64,000 nucleotides of DNA from Planomonospora sp. ID82291 (GCF_015711645.1 NZ_JABTEX010000001.1:2232001-2296000); one strand, 5' to 3'; positions 15,572 through 23,797 are shown, counted from the stretch's first letter. The notes: generated by a model not told the origin, from the sequence alone. A program made the numbers and translations.

Positions 15572-16579
15572 ATGCCGGCTCAGCCGTCACCGCACGTCCG
15601 ATCCGCCTCCCCGTCACCCGCCGTGTCACCCGTCGTGCCATCTGCCGTGTCACCTGTCGTGCCACCCGCCGTCCTGTCCGCCGTCGTCGCCAGGCTCCGG
15701 GCCGCCGGCTGCGTCTTCGCCGAGGACGAGGCCGACCTGCTCGCCGACGCGGCGCGGACGCCCGCCGACCTCACCGCCATGGTGGAGCGGCGGGTCGCCG
15801 GACTCCCCCTTGAGCACGTCCTGGGCTGGGCGGAGTTCTGCGGCCTGAGGACGGCCGTGGATCCCGGGGTCTTCGTGCCCCGGCGCCGCACCGAGTTCCT
15901 CGTCCACCGGGCCGCCGCCCTCACCTGCCCGGGAGCCGTCGTCGTCGACCTGTGCTGCGGCTCGGGCGCACTGGGCGCCGCTCTGGCGTCCCTGACCGCG
16001 GCCGCGGAGGGGGCGGCCGGCAGGACTCCCGGTGACTCGCAGAGGGCCGGCAGGACTCCCGGTGACTCCCCGAGGGGGCCTGTGGAGGGCGTCCCGGACG
16101 GAGCTCCCGCCGGGGTGGAGCTGCACGCCGCCGACATCGACCCCGCCGCGGTGGCCTGCGCCCGCCGCAACCTCGCCGCCCTCGGCGGCCGGGTGTACCG
16201 GGGCGACCTCTACGAGCCGCTGCCCGCCGCGCTGCGGGGGCGCGTCGACGTCCTGCTCGCCAACGTGCCCTACGTGCCCACCGGGGAGATCACGCTCCTG
16301 CCCCCGGAGGCCCGGCTGTACGAGGCGCGGGTGGCGCTGGACGGCGGCGCGGACGGGCTCGCCGTCCTGCGGCGGGTGGCCGCCGGGGCGCCGCGGTGGC
16401 TGGCGCCGGGCGGCCGCCTGCTGTTCGAGACGAGTGAGCGGCAGGTGGCGTCGGCCGTCGGGATCGTCACCGGGGAGGGGCTGGTGCCGGAGGTGGCCGT
16501 CTGCGAGGAACTGGACGCCACCGTGGTCGTCGCGACCCGGCCGCCCGGCCCGGCCACCGGGCCGGGCCGGGCGCCCTGA
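15572..16579 (+). CDS. Putative protein N5-glutamine methyltransferase (PrmC-like, unknown target)
   Basis: A 335-residue HemK/PrmC relative. Motif I is VVVDLCCGSGALG (residues 123-135), the acidic loop is ADIDPAAVACARRN, and the catalytic motif is NVPY (231-234) in place of NPPY. NVPY is typical of the actinobacterial 'PrmC-related' subfamily (TIGR03704-like), whose protein target is not known. It is longer than usual because of a Pro/Ser-rich N-terminus and an Ala/Gly insert (residues about 144-180) that contains the duplicated sequence GRTPGDS. ATG 15572 follows GAAGGG at 5 nt. Confidence 0.85.
   Translation: MPAQPSPHVRSASPSPAVSPVVPSAVSPVVPPAVLSAVVARLRAAGCVFAEDEADLLADAARTPADLTAMVERRVAGLPLEHVLGWAEFCGLRTAVDPGVFVPRRRTEFLVHRAAALTCPGAVVVDLCCGSGALGAALASLTAAAEGAAGRTPGDSQRAGRTPGDSPRGPVEGVPDGAPAGVELHAADIDPAAVACARRNLAALGGRVYRGDLYEPLPAALRGRVDVLLANVPYVPTGEITLLPPEARLYEARVALDGGADGLAVLRRVAAGAPRWLAPGGRLLFETSERQVASAVGIVTGEGLVPEVAVCEELDATVVVATRPPGPATGPGRAP
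16015..16068 (+). repeat. 24-bp coding duplication (30-bp period)
   Basis: Two copies (16015-16038 and 16045-16068) differing by no base encode the doubled GRTPGDS segment between motif I and motif II of the PrmC-like methylase. It is in frame and non-catalytic. Confidence 0.85.
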
Positions 16580-16619
16580 AGGGCCTTCCGCCCGCCGGAG
16601 GCGGTCCCGGCCCGCGCTC

Positions 16620-17003
16620 CTACCCGTCCCGGGCGTCGAGGGCGGCGACGAGTCTCTTGGGGGCCACGGCCCGGTAGCTCTCCTCGACCCAGTCGAGCAG
16701 CACCTCGGTCTCCGGGAGCGTCCCCGTCAGCGGGATGGTCACCCACCCGGACCTGCCGAGCCCGTAACCCGAGGGCCGGACGCCGTCGAGGGCCAGGGCG
16801 TGGCCGTGCGACCCGGGCAGCTTCACCCCGGCGCTCGGGCTCCACTTGTCGGTCGGCTCCTCGACGCCGAGGAAGAGGAAGATCTTCTTGTTGACCTTGA
16901 CGACGGTCTCGCCCCAGGGGTGGTCTTCATGGGCCTCCGGGAACCGGAGGGCGAACTCGCGCAGCGTCTCGCGGATCTCGCGCCATTTCTCCATGGCCGC
17001 CAT
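16620..17003 (-). CDS. MmcQ/YjbR-family protein
   Basis: A 127-residue protein with the DUF419 (YjbR/CyaY-like double-wing) pattern: REFALRFPEAHEDHPWGE, VNKKIFLFLG, the central WSPSAGVKL-like strand, then SGWVTIPLTG and the C-terminal helix LLDWVEESYRAVAPKRLV. Members are thought to bind DNA or act in stress responses, without clear proof. The upstream ATG at 17003 (MAAMEKW) gives the family's usual length; neither it nor the ATG at 16994 has a good ribosome site, so the start is uncertain. Confidence 0.8.
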   Translation of the reverse strand: MAAMEKWREIRETLREFALRFPEAHEDHPWGETVVKVNKKIFLFLGVEEPTDKWSPSAGVKLPGSHGHALALDGVRPSGYGLGRSGWVTIPLTGTLPETEVLLDWVEESYRAVAPKRLVAALDARDG

Positions 17004-17217
17004 TGTGAACGCCGGGTCCGACGTTTTCCCGCCGCCCGGTGGGCGCCGTACGGACTCCCGCCATCCACCGGGCGTCACCCGTCCCTTCCGTCGCCCGGTG
17101 CGCGCCAAGAGGTGAGCACCCGGTCTCAGATCCGGCGAGATCCAGTGGACCCGGATTCGTACGTCGCCACGCCCCCAGCCTGCCGTACGGCACGGCCCTG
17201 CCGGGGCCGAGGGCGGG

Positions 17218-18108
17218 TCAGAAGTACCAGGGGAAGGGGCTCCAGTCGGGGTCGCGCTTCTCCAGGAAGGAGTCGCGGCCCTCGACCGCCTCCTCGGTCA
17301 TGTAGGCCAGCCGGGTGGCCTCGCCCGCGAAGAGCTGCTGGCCGACGAGCCCGTCGTCGGCCGCGTTGAAGGCGTACTTCAGCATGCGCTGGGCCATCGG
17401 GCTCTTGCCGTTGACCTTCCGGGCCCACTCCAGGGCGGTCCGCTCCAGCTCCGCGTGGGGCACGACGGCGTTGACCATGCCCATCCGGTGGGCGTCCTCG
17501 GCGCTGTAGGCGTCGCCGAGGAAGAAGATCTCGCGGGCGAACTTCTGGCCGACCTGGCGGGCCAGGTAGGCGGAGCCGTACCCGCCGTCGAAGCTGGCCA
17601 CGTCGGCGTCGGTCTGCTTGAACCGGGCGTGCTCCCGGCTGGCGAGGGTGAGGTCGGCCACCACGTGCAGGCTGTGCCCGCCGCCCGCGGCCCAGCCCGG
17701 CACCACGCAGATGACGACCTTCGGCATGAAGCGGATCAGCCGCTGGACCTCCAGGATGTGCAGGCGCCCGGCCCGCGCGGGGTCGATCCGGCCGTCCTCG
17801 GCGTACTTGTAGCCGTCGCGGCCCCGGATGCGCTGGTCGCCGCCCGAGCAGAACGCCCACCCGCCGTCCTTCGGCGAGGGCCCGTTCCCGGTGAGCAGCA
17901 CGCAGCCGACGTCGCTGCTCGTCCGGGCGTGTTCGAGGGCGCGGTAGAGCTCGTCCACCGTCTGCGGGCGGAACGCGTTGCGCACCTCGGGCCGGTCGAA
18001 GGCGATGCGCACCGTCCCCTGATCCACGGCCCGGTGGTAGGTGATGTCGGTGAAGTCGAAGCCCTCGACCTCCCGCCACGCCTGCGGGTCGAACAACTCG
18101 GAGACCAT
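17218..18108 (-). CDS. menB: 1,4-dihydroxy-2-naphthoyl-CoA synthase
   Basis: A 296-residue crotonase-fold enzyme of menaquinone synthesis that closes the second ring of o-succinylbenzoyl-CoA. MenB-specific features are FTDITYHRA near the start, FCSGGDQRIRGRDGY (the oxyanion/active loop), VPGWAAGGGHSLHVVADLTLAS, the conserved Asp in DGGYGSAYLAR and the C-terminal end DWSPFPWYF. ATG 18108 is preceded by GGGAGAGG. It lies 47 bp after the polysaccharide deacetylase on the same strand; other men genes are not in the window. Confidence 0.93.
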   Translation of the reverse strand: MVSELFDPQAWREVEGFDFTDITYHRAVDQGTVRIAFDRPEVRNAFRPQTVDELYRALEHARTSSDVGCVLLTGNGPSPKDGGWAFCSGGDQRIRGRDGYKYAEDGRIDPARAGRLHILEVQRLIRFMPKVVICVVPGWAAGGGHSLHVVADLTLASREHARFKQTDADVASFDGGYGSAYLARQVGQKFAREIFFLGDAYSAEDAHRMGMVNAVVPHAELERTALEWARKVNGKSPMAQRMLKYAFNAADDGLVGQQLFAGEATRLAYMTEEAVEGRDSFLEKRDPDWSPFPWYF

Positions 18109-18155
18109 GCTCGTCACCTCTCCCGGCCCGGTGCGCCGGCGGTTGGGGGAACCGT

Positions 18156-19220
18156 TCAGTAGGGAAGAGCGTAGGGCGTGAAGCGCGAGGCCATGAAAGG
18201 CGCCTTGAACTTCGCGTAGGCGACCGTCGCGACGTCGCCGTCGGAGGTGTAGCGCTCGCCGGGGTTGGCCTTCAGCCAGTCCAGCCAGGCGGTGGAGCAG
18301 AAGCGGGCGCAGTCGTCCTTCTTGACCTTGTCCATGGAGCGGATGCGCGGCAGGTTCACCGGGTCGAAGTCCTTGCTGAAGGGCGAGGGCCCGGGGGTGT
18401 ACCCGGCGCGGAAGACGCCGCCGTAGGCGTAGGAGACGTCCCCCATGCCGCCCTTGAGGGCCCAGGTCGTGGTGCTCGGCTGGTTGCCGTACGGCAGCGC
18501 CAGCGTCACCGGGTCGGTGCCGGTCAGCTCGGCGATCAGCTCGTGCCCCTTGGCGATCTCGGTCATCGCCTCCTTCTTCGACAGGCCGAGGAGGTTGCGG
18601 TGGCCGTAGGTGTGGTTGCCGACGTCGAAGCCGTTCTCCCGCAGCCAGGTGAGCATCTGCGTCTGCTCCTCCGGCGTGGTCTTGCCGAACAGGTCGCGCG
18701 TCACGTAGAAGGTGGCCGTCGGCCGGAACCCCGGGTGCTTCCTGGCGACCTCCTGCAGGATGGCGACGGCGGTGTTCGGCACGGGCGTGCCCGTCCCGTC
18801 CAGGGTGAGCTGCGCCGGGGAGGCGTCGTCGAAGGTGAGGACGACCGGGTGCCTGCCGGCGGGGACGCCGATGCGCCCGCGGACGTACTCGGCGGCGGTG
18901 ATCGGGACGTAGCCCTCGACGGCCATCCGCTCCAGTTCCTTGCGGAACTGCCCGGGGGTGCGGTCGTCGGGGGCCGTGGGCTTGTCCACCACCCGGTGGT
19001 ACATCATGACGGGGATCTGGCCCAGTTCGTTGGCCTTGACCTTGGCGGCCCTGGCCGCCTTCTCCCTGCGGACGGCGGCCTGGTCGGTCGTGCCGCCCTG
19101 GCCCTTCGCGGCGGCGCCGATCTTCTTCTCCGGCTCGTCCTCCCACGGCATGCACCCGGTCAGCGCGGCACACGCCAGCGCGGCGGCCAGGCCGGCCGCG
19201 CCTACCTTACGACAGCTCAT
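18156..19220 (-). CDS. Polysaccharide deacetylase lipoprotein (NodB domain)
   Basis: A 354-residue secreted protein. A type II signal peptide ends in the lipobox LTGC (Cys23), so it is anchored outside the membrane. A Lys/Ala-rich linker leads to a NodB homology domain with TFDD (Asp131-Asp132) and the metal motif HTYGH (His203, His207), then ALPYGNQP. Family members remove acetyl groups from peptidoglycan, chitin or xylan. Motif 1 begins earlier with the MMYHRV sequence of the PgaB-like branch. ATG 19220 has GGGGAG 7 nt upstream. A hairpin separates it from the CBM48 gene. Confidence 0.9.
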   Translation of the reverse strand: MSCRKVGAAGLAAALACAALTGCMPWEDEPEKKIGAAAKGQGGTTDQAAVRREKAARAAKVKANELGQIPVMMYHRVVDKPTAPDDRTPGQFRKELERMAVEGYVPITAAEYVRGRIGVPAGRHPVVLTFDDASPAQLTLDGTGTPVPNTAVAILQEVARKHPGFRPTATFYVTRDLFGKTTPEEQTQMLTWLRENGFDVGNHTYGHRNLLGLSKKEAMTEIAKGHELIAELTGTDPVTLALPYGNQPSTTTWALKGGMGDVSYAYGGVFRAGYTPGPSPFSKDFDPVNLPRIRSMDKVKKDDCARFCSTAWLDWLKANPGERYTSDGDVATVAYAKFKAPFMASRFTPYALPY

Positions 19221-19261
19221 CAGATCTCCCCGGAACGGTGGAACGGATGCGATGGGGGGTG

Positions 19262-19286
19262 GCCGCCCTTGCCCCGCAAGGGCGGC
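19262..19286 (-). terminator. Hairpin between the CBM48 gene and the deacetylase
   Basis: GCCGCCCTTGC (19262-19272) pairs perfectly with GCAAGGGCGGC (19276-19286) around a CCC loop, just after the stop of the CBM48 gene on the minus strand. Confidence 0.75.
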
Positions 19287-19297
19287 GGCGCCCGGCG

Positions 19298-19666
19298 CTA
19301 CCGCGCGCCGGCGGTGAGCGGCTGCCCGCCCCGGTCCTTCAGGACGGGCGCGTCGGCGGTCTCGATCCGGCGGGCGCCCGGGTCGATCGGGTCGAGGTGG
19401 CCGCCGTGCTGGTCGTGGCGGTCGGCGTCCGGGTCGTCGAACCAGACGCCCCCCTCGGCCAGGTAGCGGAAGCAGATGCCCCGGTGCGCGGGGACGGTGA
19501 CGGTCACCTGGTAGGTCCCGTCGTCGCCGCGGCGCATCGGGTGGGCGTACGGGTTCCAGTCGTTGAAGTCCCCGACGAGGGAGACCTCGCCGCGGACCTG
19601 GTCGACCGGCAGACTGAACGTGAGCTTGACCTGCCCGTTCTTGGCGGGCTTAGCGCGCTTGATCAC
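19298..19666 (-). CDS. Isoamylase early-set (CBM48-like) domain protein
   Basis: A 122-residue single-domain protein: KLTFSLPVDQVRGEVSLVGDF, NDWNPYAHPM and FRYLAEGGVWFDDPDA are the glycogen-binding immunoglobulin-like fold seen in branching enzymes and AMPK beta subunits. With no catalytic domain it probably binds alpha-glucans or acts as an adaptor. GTG 19666 follows AGGAGGA. The C-terminal 25 residues are not conserved. Confidence 0.85.
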   Translation of the reverse strand: MIKRAKPAKNGQVKLTFSLPVDQVRGEVSLVGDFNDWNPYAHPMRRGDDGTYQVTVTVPAHRGICFRYLAEGGVWFDDPDADRHDQHGGHLDPIDPGARRIETADAPVLKDRGGQPLTAGAR

Positions 19667-19768
19667 TGGTGTCCTCCTGAACTCGTTGCCTCATGGCCGC
19701 TGCCGCCGTGGCGGTGACGGGGCGCACGGGGCGCCCGGCCCGCACGTACGCCCCGTCCGGCGGACCAC

Positions 19769-19803
19769 GTGCGATCCGCGTGCGGGCCGCACGCGGATCG
19801 CAC
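19769..19803. other. 17-bp perfect inverted repeat with 1-nt centre
   Basis: GTGCGATCCGCGTGCGG (19769-19785) is followed by one G and then by its exact complement (19787-19803). Immediately downstream GTCCAC/GTGGAC (19805-19810, 19820-19825) form a second small hairpin. It lies between divergent genes, where a terminator is not expected, so it may end an unseen transcript or be a protein site. Confidence 0.7.
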
Positions 19804-20117
19804 CGTCCACGCGGGTCGCGGTGGACGCGTCGCGGCGGAAGCGGAGGTCCGTCCGGCTGATTGGTACAGACCATGAGAATCTCTACTTCTGGTCCCCATG
19901 GGGCGATACGGACACACTGCGTGTTGTGCAGGATTTACGCCTACATGCCGCTATCCCGACGGTGAGCCCGGGAATCCGGCCGGAAGACGGGGCGATCCCG
20001 CCGGGGTGATTCCATCGGCTCGGTCACGCTCCGTCAGCGATCCCATCGGTGATCTCGTCAGCGATCTCGTCGGGGGTCCCCTCGGAGGCTCTGTCGGCGG
20101 CTCCGCCTGGCTCCGTT

Positions 20118-20139
20118 ACATACCGACCGTTTAGTATGT
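20118..20139. promoter_or_regulatory. TetR-type operator over the -10 of the phosphotransferase gene
   Basis: ACATACCGACC (20118-20128) and GTTTAGTATGT (20129-20139) form an imperfect palindrome with perfect ACATAC/GTATGT outer arms. The right arm contains a TAGTAT -10 box (20132-20137). ATACCGACC-type sites are bound by TetR repressors of lipid and acyl-CoA genes in actinobacteria, in keeping with the downstream gene. Confidence 0.6.
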
Positions 20140-20173
20140 TGACTCCCGCTCGACGGAGCGGGGGAGGGTCGGA

Positions 20174-21250
20174 GTGTCGGCGAAGGAGTTCACGTTGGAT
20201 GCCGGAGAGGTCCGCGAGGAGGACGCGTTCGACGTCGCCGCCCTGCACGCCTGGCTGGCCGGGCGGGTGGAGGGCCTGGGCGGGCCTCCGCGGGTGCGGC
20301 AGTTCGGCGGCGGCGTGTCGAACCTGACGTACCTGCTCCGCTACGACGGCCGGGACCTGGTCATGCGCCGCCCGCCGCACGGGCGCAAGGCCGCCTCCGC
20401 GCACGACATGCGGCGCGAGTTCACGGTGCAGCGGCGGCTCAAGCCCCACTTCGGCGCCGTCCCGGAGATGCTGGCCTTCTGCGAGGACCCGGCGGTGCTG
20501 GGCGGCGAGTTCTACGTGATGGAGCACCTGCAGGGGACGGTGCTGCGCCGCGAGCTCCCGGCGGGGATGGCGCTCGGCGAGGACGAGGCCAGGGCGCTCG
20601 GCCACACCGTGGTGGACACCCTGGCTGACCTGCACGCGGTCGACCCGGAGGCGGCCGGCCTGGGCGAACTGGGTCGGGGTCCGGGCTACGTGCGGCGGCA
20701 GGTCGAGGGCTGGTCGCGGCGCTACCGCGGCGCGCTGACCGACGACGTGCCCGACGGCGAGGCCGTGATGGCCTGGCTGGCCGGGCACCAGCCGTCCGAC
20801 ACCGCCCTGCGGCTGATCCACAACGACTGGAAGCTCGACAACCTGGTCCTGGACGTGGACGGGCCGCTGCGGGTCGCGGGCGTCCTGGACTGGGAGATGG
20901 CGACGGTCGGCGACCCGCTGATGGAGCTGGGCTCGGCCATGGCCTACTGGATCACCGCGGACGACGACGGGCTCTTCGCCCTCCTGCGCCGCCAGCCCAC
21001 GCACCTGCCCGGCATGCCCACCCGCGAGCAGGTCGTCGAGCGCTACCTGTCGCGGACGGGCCTGCCGATGGGGCGCTGGGACTTCTACGAGGTCTTCGGC
21101 CTGTTCCGGCTGGCGGTGATCACCCAGCAGATCTGGTTCCGCTACCGCGCGGGGCAGACCACCAACCCGGCGTTCGCGCCGTTCGGCGACGCGGTGCGGA
21201 TCCTCATCGACCGCGCCTCGGCCCTGGCCGGAGTGCGGCCGCCCCGCTGA
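20174..21250 (+). CDS. Phosphotransferase family protein (ACAD10/11-type kinase-like)
   Basis: A 358-residue APH-fold protein of the acyl-CoA-dehydrogenase-associated group: QFGGGVSNLTYLLRY (nucleotide loop), DLVMRRPPHG with the ATP lysine region, YVMEHLQGTVLR (hinge), the catalytic loop IHNDWKLDNLVLD and the metal-binding DWEMATVGDPLMEL. Relatives in mycobacteria sit with fadE genes and are thought to phosphorylate hydroxy-acyl-CoA or related substrates. GTG 20174 follows GGAG. No acyl-CoA dehydrogenase is adjacent here. Confidence 0.9.
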   Translation: MSAKEFTLDAGEVREEDAFDVAALHAWLAGRVEGLGGPPRVRQFGGGVSNLTYLLRYDGRDLVMRRPPHGRKAASAHDMRREFTVQRRLKPHFGAVPEMLAFCEDPAVLGGEFYVMEHLQGTVLRRELPAGMALGEDEARALGHTVVDTLADLHAVDPEAAGLGELGRGPGYVRRQVEGWSRRYRGALTDDVPDGEAVMAWLAGHQPSDTALRLIHNDWKLDNLVLDVDGPLRVAGVLDWEMATVGDPLMELGSAMAYWITADDDGLFALLRRQPTHLPGMPTREQVVERYLSRTGLPMGRWDFYEVFGLFRLAVITQQIWFRYRAGQTTNPAFAPFGDAVRILIDRASALAGVRPPR

Positions 21251-21300
21251 ACCCGCCGGGGCGGCCCGCGAGGGCCTCCGCGGGCCCGGCGGAGAGGAGG

Positions 21301-21717
21301 TCAGGCGGTCCAGGGCGGGGTGATCCGCTCGGCGTCCTTCGGGGCCTGCTCGCACGCGTCCTCGGGCGAGACGCCGCCGGGGTTGTAGGCCCGGCCTCCC
21401 GGGAGTGCGGCGACGATCGCGGTGAAGCCGTCCCGGGCGTCGGCGAACACCTGGCGGGGCAGGTCGGCGGGCACGACGACGGTGTCGCCGGCGGCCAGGA
21501 CGGTCTTCTCGCCGGCCAGGTCGACGGTGGCCCCGCCCTCCAGCAGGGTCCAGATCTGCTCGGTCTCGAAGGCGTGGAGCGGCCCCTCCCTGCCGGGCTC
21601 CATGTCCACCCGCCACAGGACCTGCCCGGCGCCGCCCAGGGTGGGCGAGGCGAAGGTGGTCATGACGGCGTTGGGCGTGGTGCTGCGGCGGGCTTGGGCG
21701 GCATGGATGACAGGCAT
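21301..21717 (-). CDS. Cupin-domain protein
   Basis: A 138-residue single cupin: WRVDMEPGREGPLHAFETEQIW gives a partial metal-site motif (G-x5-H-x3-E), and AAGDTVVVPADLPRQVFA is the second cupin motif, lacking a clear final histidine. The function is probably small-molecule binding or an antibiotic-type dioxygenase relative. ATG 21717 has AGGAG 9 nt upstream. It is divergent from the MarR gene across 60 bp that hold two 16-bp related sites, so the MarR protein very likely controls it. Confidence 0.85.
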   Translation of the reverse strand: MPVIHAAQARRSTTPNAVMTTFASPTLGGAGQVLWRVDMEPGREGPLHAFETEQIWTLLEGGATVDLAGEKTVLAAGDTVVVPADLPRQVFADARDGFTAIVAALPGGRAYNPGGVSPEDACEQAPKDAERITPPWTA

Positions 21718-21747
21718 CGCTGCGGTCTCCTAAGATGGTCAACGTTG

Positions 21748-21784
21748 TTGTCCATATAGTCAATCAGGTTGTCTATCATGTCAA
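21748..21784. promoter_or_regulatory. Two 16-bp MarR-type sites 21 bp apart
   Basis: TTGTCCATATAGTCAA (21748-21763) is a palindrome with 6 of 8 positions matched; TTGTCTATCATGTCAA (21769-21784) is a weaker copy that covers the marR ATG (21778). Two helical turns separate them, and the first contains the likely -10 TATAGT (21755-21760). This fits autorepression and control of the divergent cupin gene. Confidence 0.65.
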
Positions 21785-22248
21785 GCGACCCGCCCGGCTT
21801 CGAGCTCCCGCTCCGGCTGTTCCTCGGCTTCCGCGTCCTCATCGACGAGCTCCACGCCGAACTCGCGCGGCAGGGCCATCCCGACATGCGCCCCATGCAC
21901 GGGTTCGTGCTCCAGGCGATCCTGCGCGGGGGCGACACCGCCGTGGAGCTCGGCCGTACGCTCGGGGTCTCCAAGCAGGCGGCGGGCAAGACGATCGAGA
22001 CGCTGGAACGCCTCGGCTACGTCGAGCGCGCCACCGACCCCCGCGACACGCGGCGCAAGATCGTACGGCTCACCGGGCGCGGCGCCGATTCGCTGGCCCT
22101 GTCGGCCCGGATCTTCGACGACCTGCGCCGCCGGTGGGCCGACGAGATCGGCGAGGAGCGGCTGCGCGCCCTGGAGGCCGACCTGCGCAGGGTGACGCCG
22201 CCGGACGTCCTCCGCCTCGACGTGCCGGGGTGGTTCGGCGGGCAGTGA
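21778..22248 (+). CDS. MarR-family transcriptional regulator
   Basis: A 156-residue winged-helix protein: ELGRTLGVSKQAAGKTIETLE is the recognition helix-turn-helix and YVERATDPRDTRRKIVRLTG is the beta-wing with the family DxRDxR signature. The likely ligand is a small aromatic compound. The ATG at 21778 is used rather than the TTG nine bases earlier because the protein then begins MSSDPPGFELPLRL and the leader is short. It is divergent from the cupin gene. Confidence 0.92.
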   Translation: MSSDPPGFELPLRLFLGFRVLIDELHAELARQGHPDMRPMHGFVLQAILRGGDTAVELGRTLGVSKQAAGKTIETLERLGYVERATDPRDTRRKIVRLTGRGADSLALSARIFDDLRRRWADEIGEERLRALEADLRRVTPPDVLRLDVPGWFGGQ

Positions 22249-22314
22249 GATCCCGGCGGGCGGCGGGCTCTCGGTGGGGCGGAGCGGCTCCGGTGGGCGG
22301 CGGGTCCCGGCGAG

Positions 22315-22354
22315 TGCCTCGCGGGAACGGCGGATGCCTCGCGGGAACGGCGGA
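22315..22354. repeat. 20-bp tandem duplication
   Basis: Two exact copies of a 20-bp unit beginning TGCCTCGCGGG, 66 bp after the marR stop. Confidence 0.85.
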
Positions 22355-22381
22355 CGGGGGGCGGAACCCCCGCGGCCCCGT

Positions 22382-22405
22382 GATCGTATACAGGATCGTA
22401 TACAG
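22382..22405. promoter_or_regulatory. Tandem GATCGTATACAG pair, possible operator/promoter
   Basis: Two exact 12-bp copies with no spacer, 42 bp before the small membrane-protein gene. Each contains the palindrome GTATAC and a TATACA -10-like hexamer. GTATAC is a common core of GntR/FadR-type operators, so a 12-bp-phased regulator site is a reasonable inference. Confidence 0.5.
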
Positions 22406-22447
22406 GGGAGCGGGCGCCGCTCTCGCGTGCCGGACGGAGCGGAGCCC

Positions 22448-22705
22448 ATGAAGATCGTCAATGTTCCCGTGCAGGTGTGGGGCGCACTCTGCCTGGTGCT
22501 GGCCGTGGTGTGGTTCTTCGTGTGGCCCCAGCGCGACGTCGAGGGGCTGCACTACCTGGTCCTGCGGTGGGGGCACGCCCTGGTGTGGCTCCTGCTGGCC
22601 CTGGCCGCGTTCCTGGCCCCCGCGACGCCGTCGGCGAGGTTCCCGGCCGTGGCCGCGGGACTGGTGTACGCCGCCTTCCTGGTCGCACTGGTCACCGCGC
22701 CCTGA
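22448..22705 (+). CDS. Small two- to three-helix membrane protein
   Basis: An 85-residue protein: VQVWGALCLVLAVVWFFVWP, HALVWLLLALAAFLA and AVAAGLVYAAFLVALVTAP are hydrophobic segments. ATG 22448 follows GGAGC at 4-8 nt. Unknown function; nothing about the neighbours helps. It converges with the LacI gene. Confidence 0.75.
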   Translation: MKIVNVPVQVWGALCLVLAVVWFFVWPQRDVEGLHYLVLRWGHALVWLLLALAAFLAPATPSARFPAVAAGLVYAAFLVALVTAP

Positions 22706-22714
22706 CGTCCGGCC

Positions 22715-22754
22715 GCGGGCCCGGAGAGCCGGGGTGCGGAGAGCCGGGGCCCGC
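22715..22754. terminator. Possible bidirectional terminator
   Basis: GCGGGCCC (22715-22722) and GGGCCCGC (22747-22754) can pair across a 24-nt loop that contains a repeated GAGAGCCGGGG-like sequence, in the gap between two convergent genes. Confidence 0.4.
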
Positions 22755-22759
22755 GCGGG

Positions 22760-23758
22760 TCAGGCCGAGTCGCGGACCACGAGCATGGTGGGCAGGACGA
22801 CCGGGTTCTCCGGTCGCTCGCCGTCGATGAGGGCGAGCAGGAGCCGTACGGTCTCCTCCGCCACCCGGGCCAGCGGCTGCCGGATCGTGGTGAGCGGCGG
22901 GTGGGTGGTGGCGGCCACCGAGGAGTCGTCGAAGCCGCCCACCGCCACGTCCTCGGGGACCCGCCGCCCGGCCGCCCGGAGCGTGGACAGGGCTCCGGCG
23001 GCCATCAGGTCGGAGGCGACGAAGACGGCGTCGAGGTCCGGCACGCGCTCCAGGAGCCGGGCCATGGCGCTCTCCCCGCTCAGCTGGGTCCAGTCGCCGT
23101 GCTCGATCAGCCTCTTGGCGGCCTTGCGGCCCAGGACGTCGGCGAAGCCCTCCAGCCGCTGGATGCCGCCGGGCGTGTCCATCGGCCCGGTGATGGCGGC
23201 GATCCTCCGGCGGCCCTGTCCGACCAGGTGGCGGGTCATCTGCCGGGCCCCCTCGCGGTCGTCGGCCGCCGCGTAGGGGATGACGTTCTCCCGGCCGATG
23301 ACCGCGCCCTGCGCCACGGCCGGGATCCCGGTGTCCACCAGCGCGTCCACCATCCGGTCGCCCGCGTGGGTGGAGAGCAGGAGGACGCCGTCGGCGTGCC
23401 CGCCCCGCACGTAGCGGATCACCCGGTCGCGGTCGCCGTCGTCGCCCGCGACCATCATGACCAGCGACATGTCCCGCTCCGCGAGCATGCGCACGGCGGT
23501 GCGGATCATCACGCTGTAGTTGGGGTCCTCGAACAGCTTCTCGTGCGGCTCGGAGAGCACCATCACGACCGAGCCGGTGCGCTGGGTGACCAGGCTGCGG
23601 GCGTTGCGGTTGACGACGTAGCCGGTCTCGGCGATGGCCCGCTCGATCGCCACCCGGGCGGTGGTGCTGACGTACCGGTCGCCGTTGAGCAACCGGGACA
23701 CCGTCCCCCGGGACACGCCCGCCGCCGCCGCGACGTCGTGGATGGTCGGGCGCTTCAT
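22760..23758 (-). CDS. LacI-family repressor of the beta-galactoside operon
   Basis: A 332-residue repressor. MKRPTIHDVAAAAGVSRGTV with SRLLNG is the LacI helix-turn-helix and hinge-side motif; the remainder is a periplasmic-binding-protein-like effector domain (VVMVLSEPHEKLFEDPNY, GGIQRLEGFADVLG, AVFVASDLMAAGALSTLR). It is last in the minus-strand operon after the two permeases (39-bp gap), so it is produced with the transporter it controls. The effector is probably a galactoside. ATG 23758 follows GGGGGC; longer in-frame starts lack conserved sequence. Confidence 0.92.
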   Translation of the reverse strand: MKRPTIHDVAAAAGVSRGTVSRLLNGDRYVSTTARVAIERAIAETGYVVNRNARSLVTQRTGSVVMVLSEPHEKLFEDPNYSVMIRTAVRMLAERDMSLVMMVAGDDGDRDRVIRYVRGGHADGVLLLSTHAGDRMVDALVDTGIPAVAQGAVIGRENVIPYAAADDREGARQMTRHLVGQGRRRIAAITGPMDTPGGIQRLEGFADVLGRKAAKRLIEHGDWTQLSGESAMARLLERVPDLDAVFVASDLMAAGALSTLRAAGRRVPEDVAVGGFDDSSVAATTHPPLTTIRQPLARVAEETVRLLLALIDGERPENPVVLPTMLVVRDSA

Positions 23759-23797
23759 GCCCCCATTGTTCCGCCCCGCGGGCCGTTCCCGTCCCAT

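Larger units (their letters stand above)
19667..20173. other. 507-bp divergent intergenic region
   Basis: No coding region is convincing; the reading frame starting at 19898 is low-complexity and lacks a ribosome site. The region contains a near-perfect 35-bp hairpin (19769-19803), an AT-richer stretch around 19855-19960, a direct repeat of GATCTCGTC (around 20049-20073) and the TetR-like operator at 20118-20139. Confidence 0.7.

Noticed and set aside
19898-20134. 78-codon plus-strand frame in the long intergenic region
   Set aside because: Gly/Val/Ser low complexity from short DNA repeats and no ribosome site. It also runs into the operator of the next gene.
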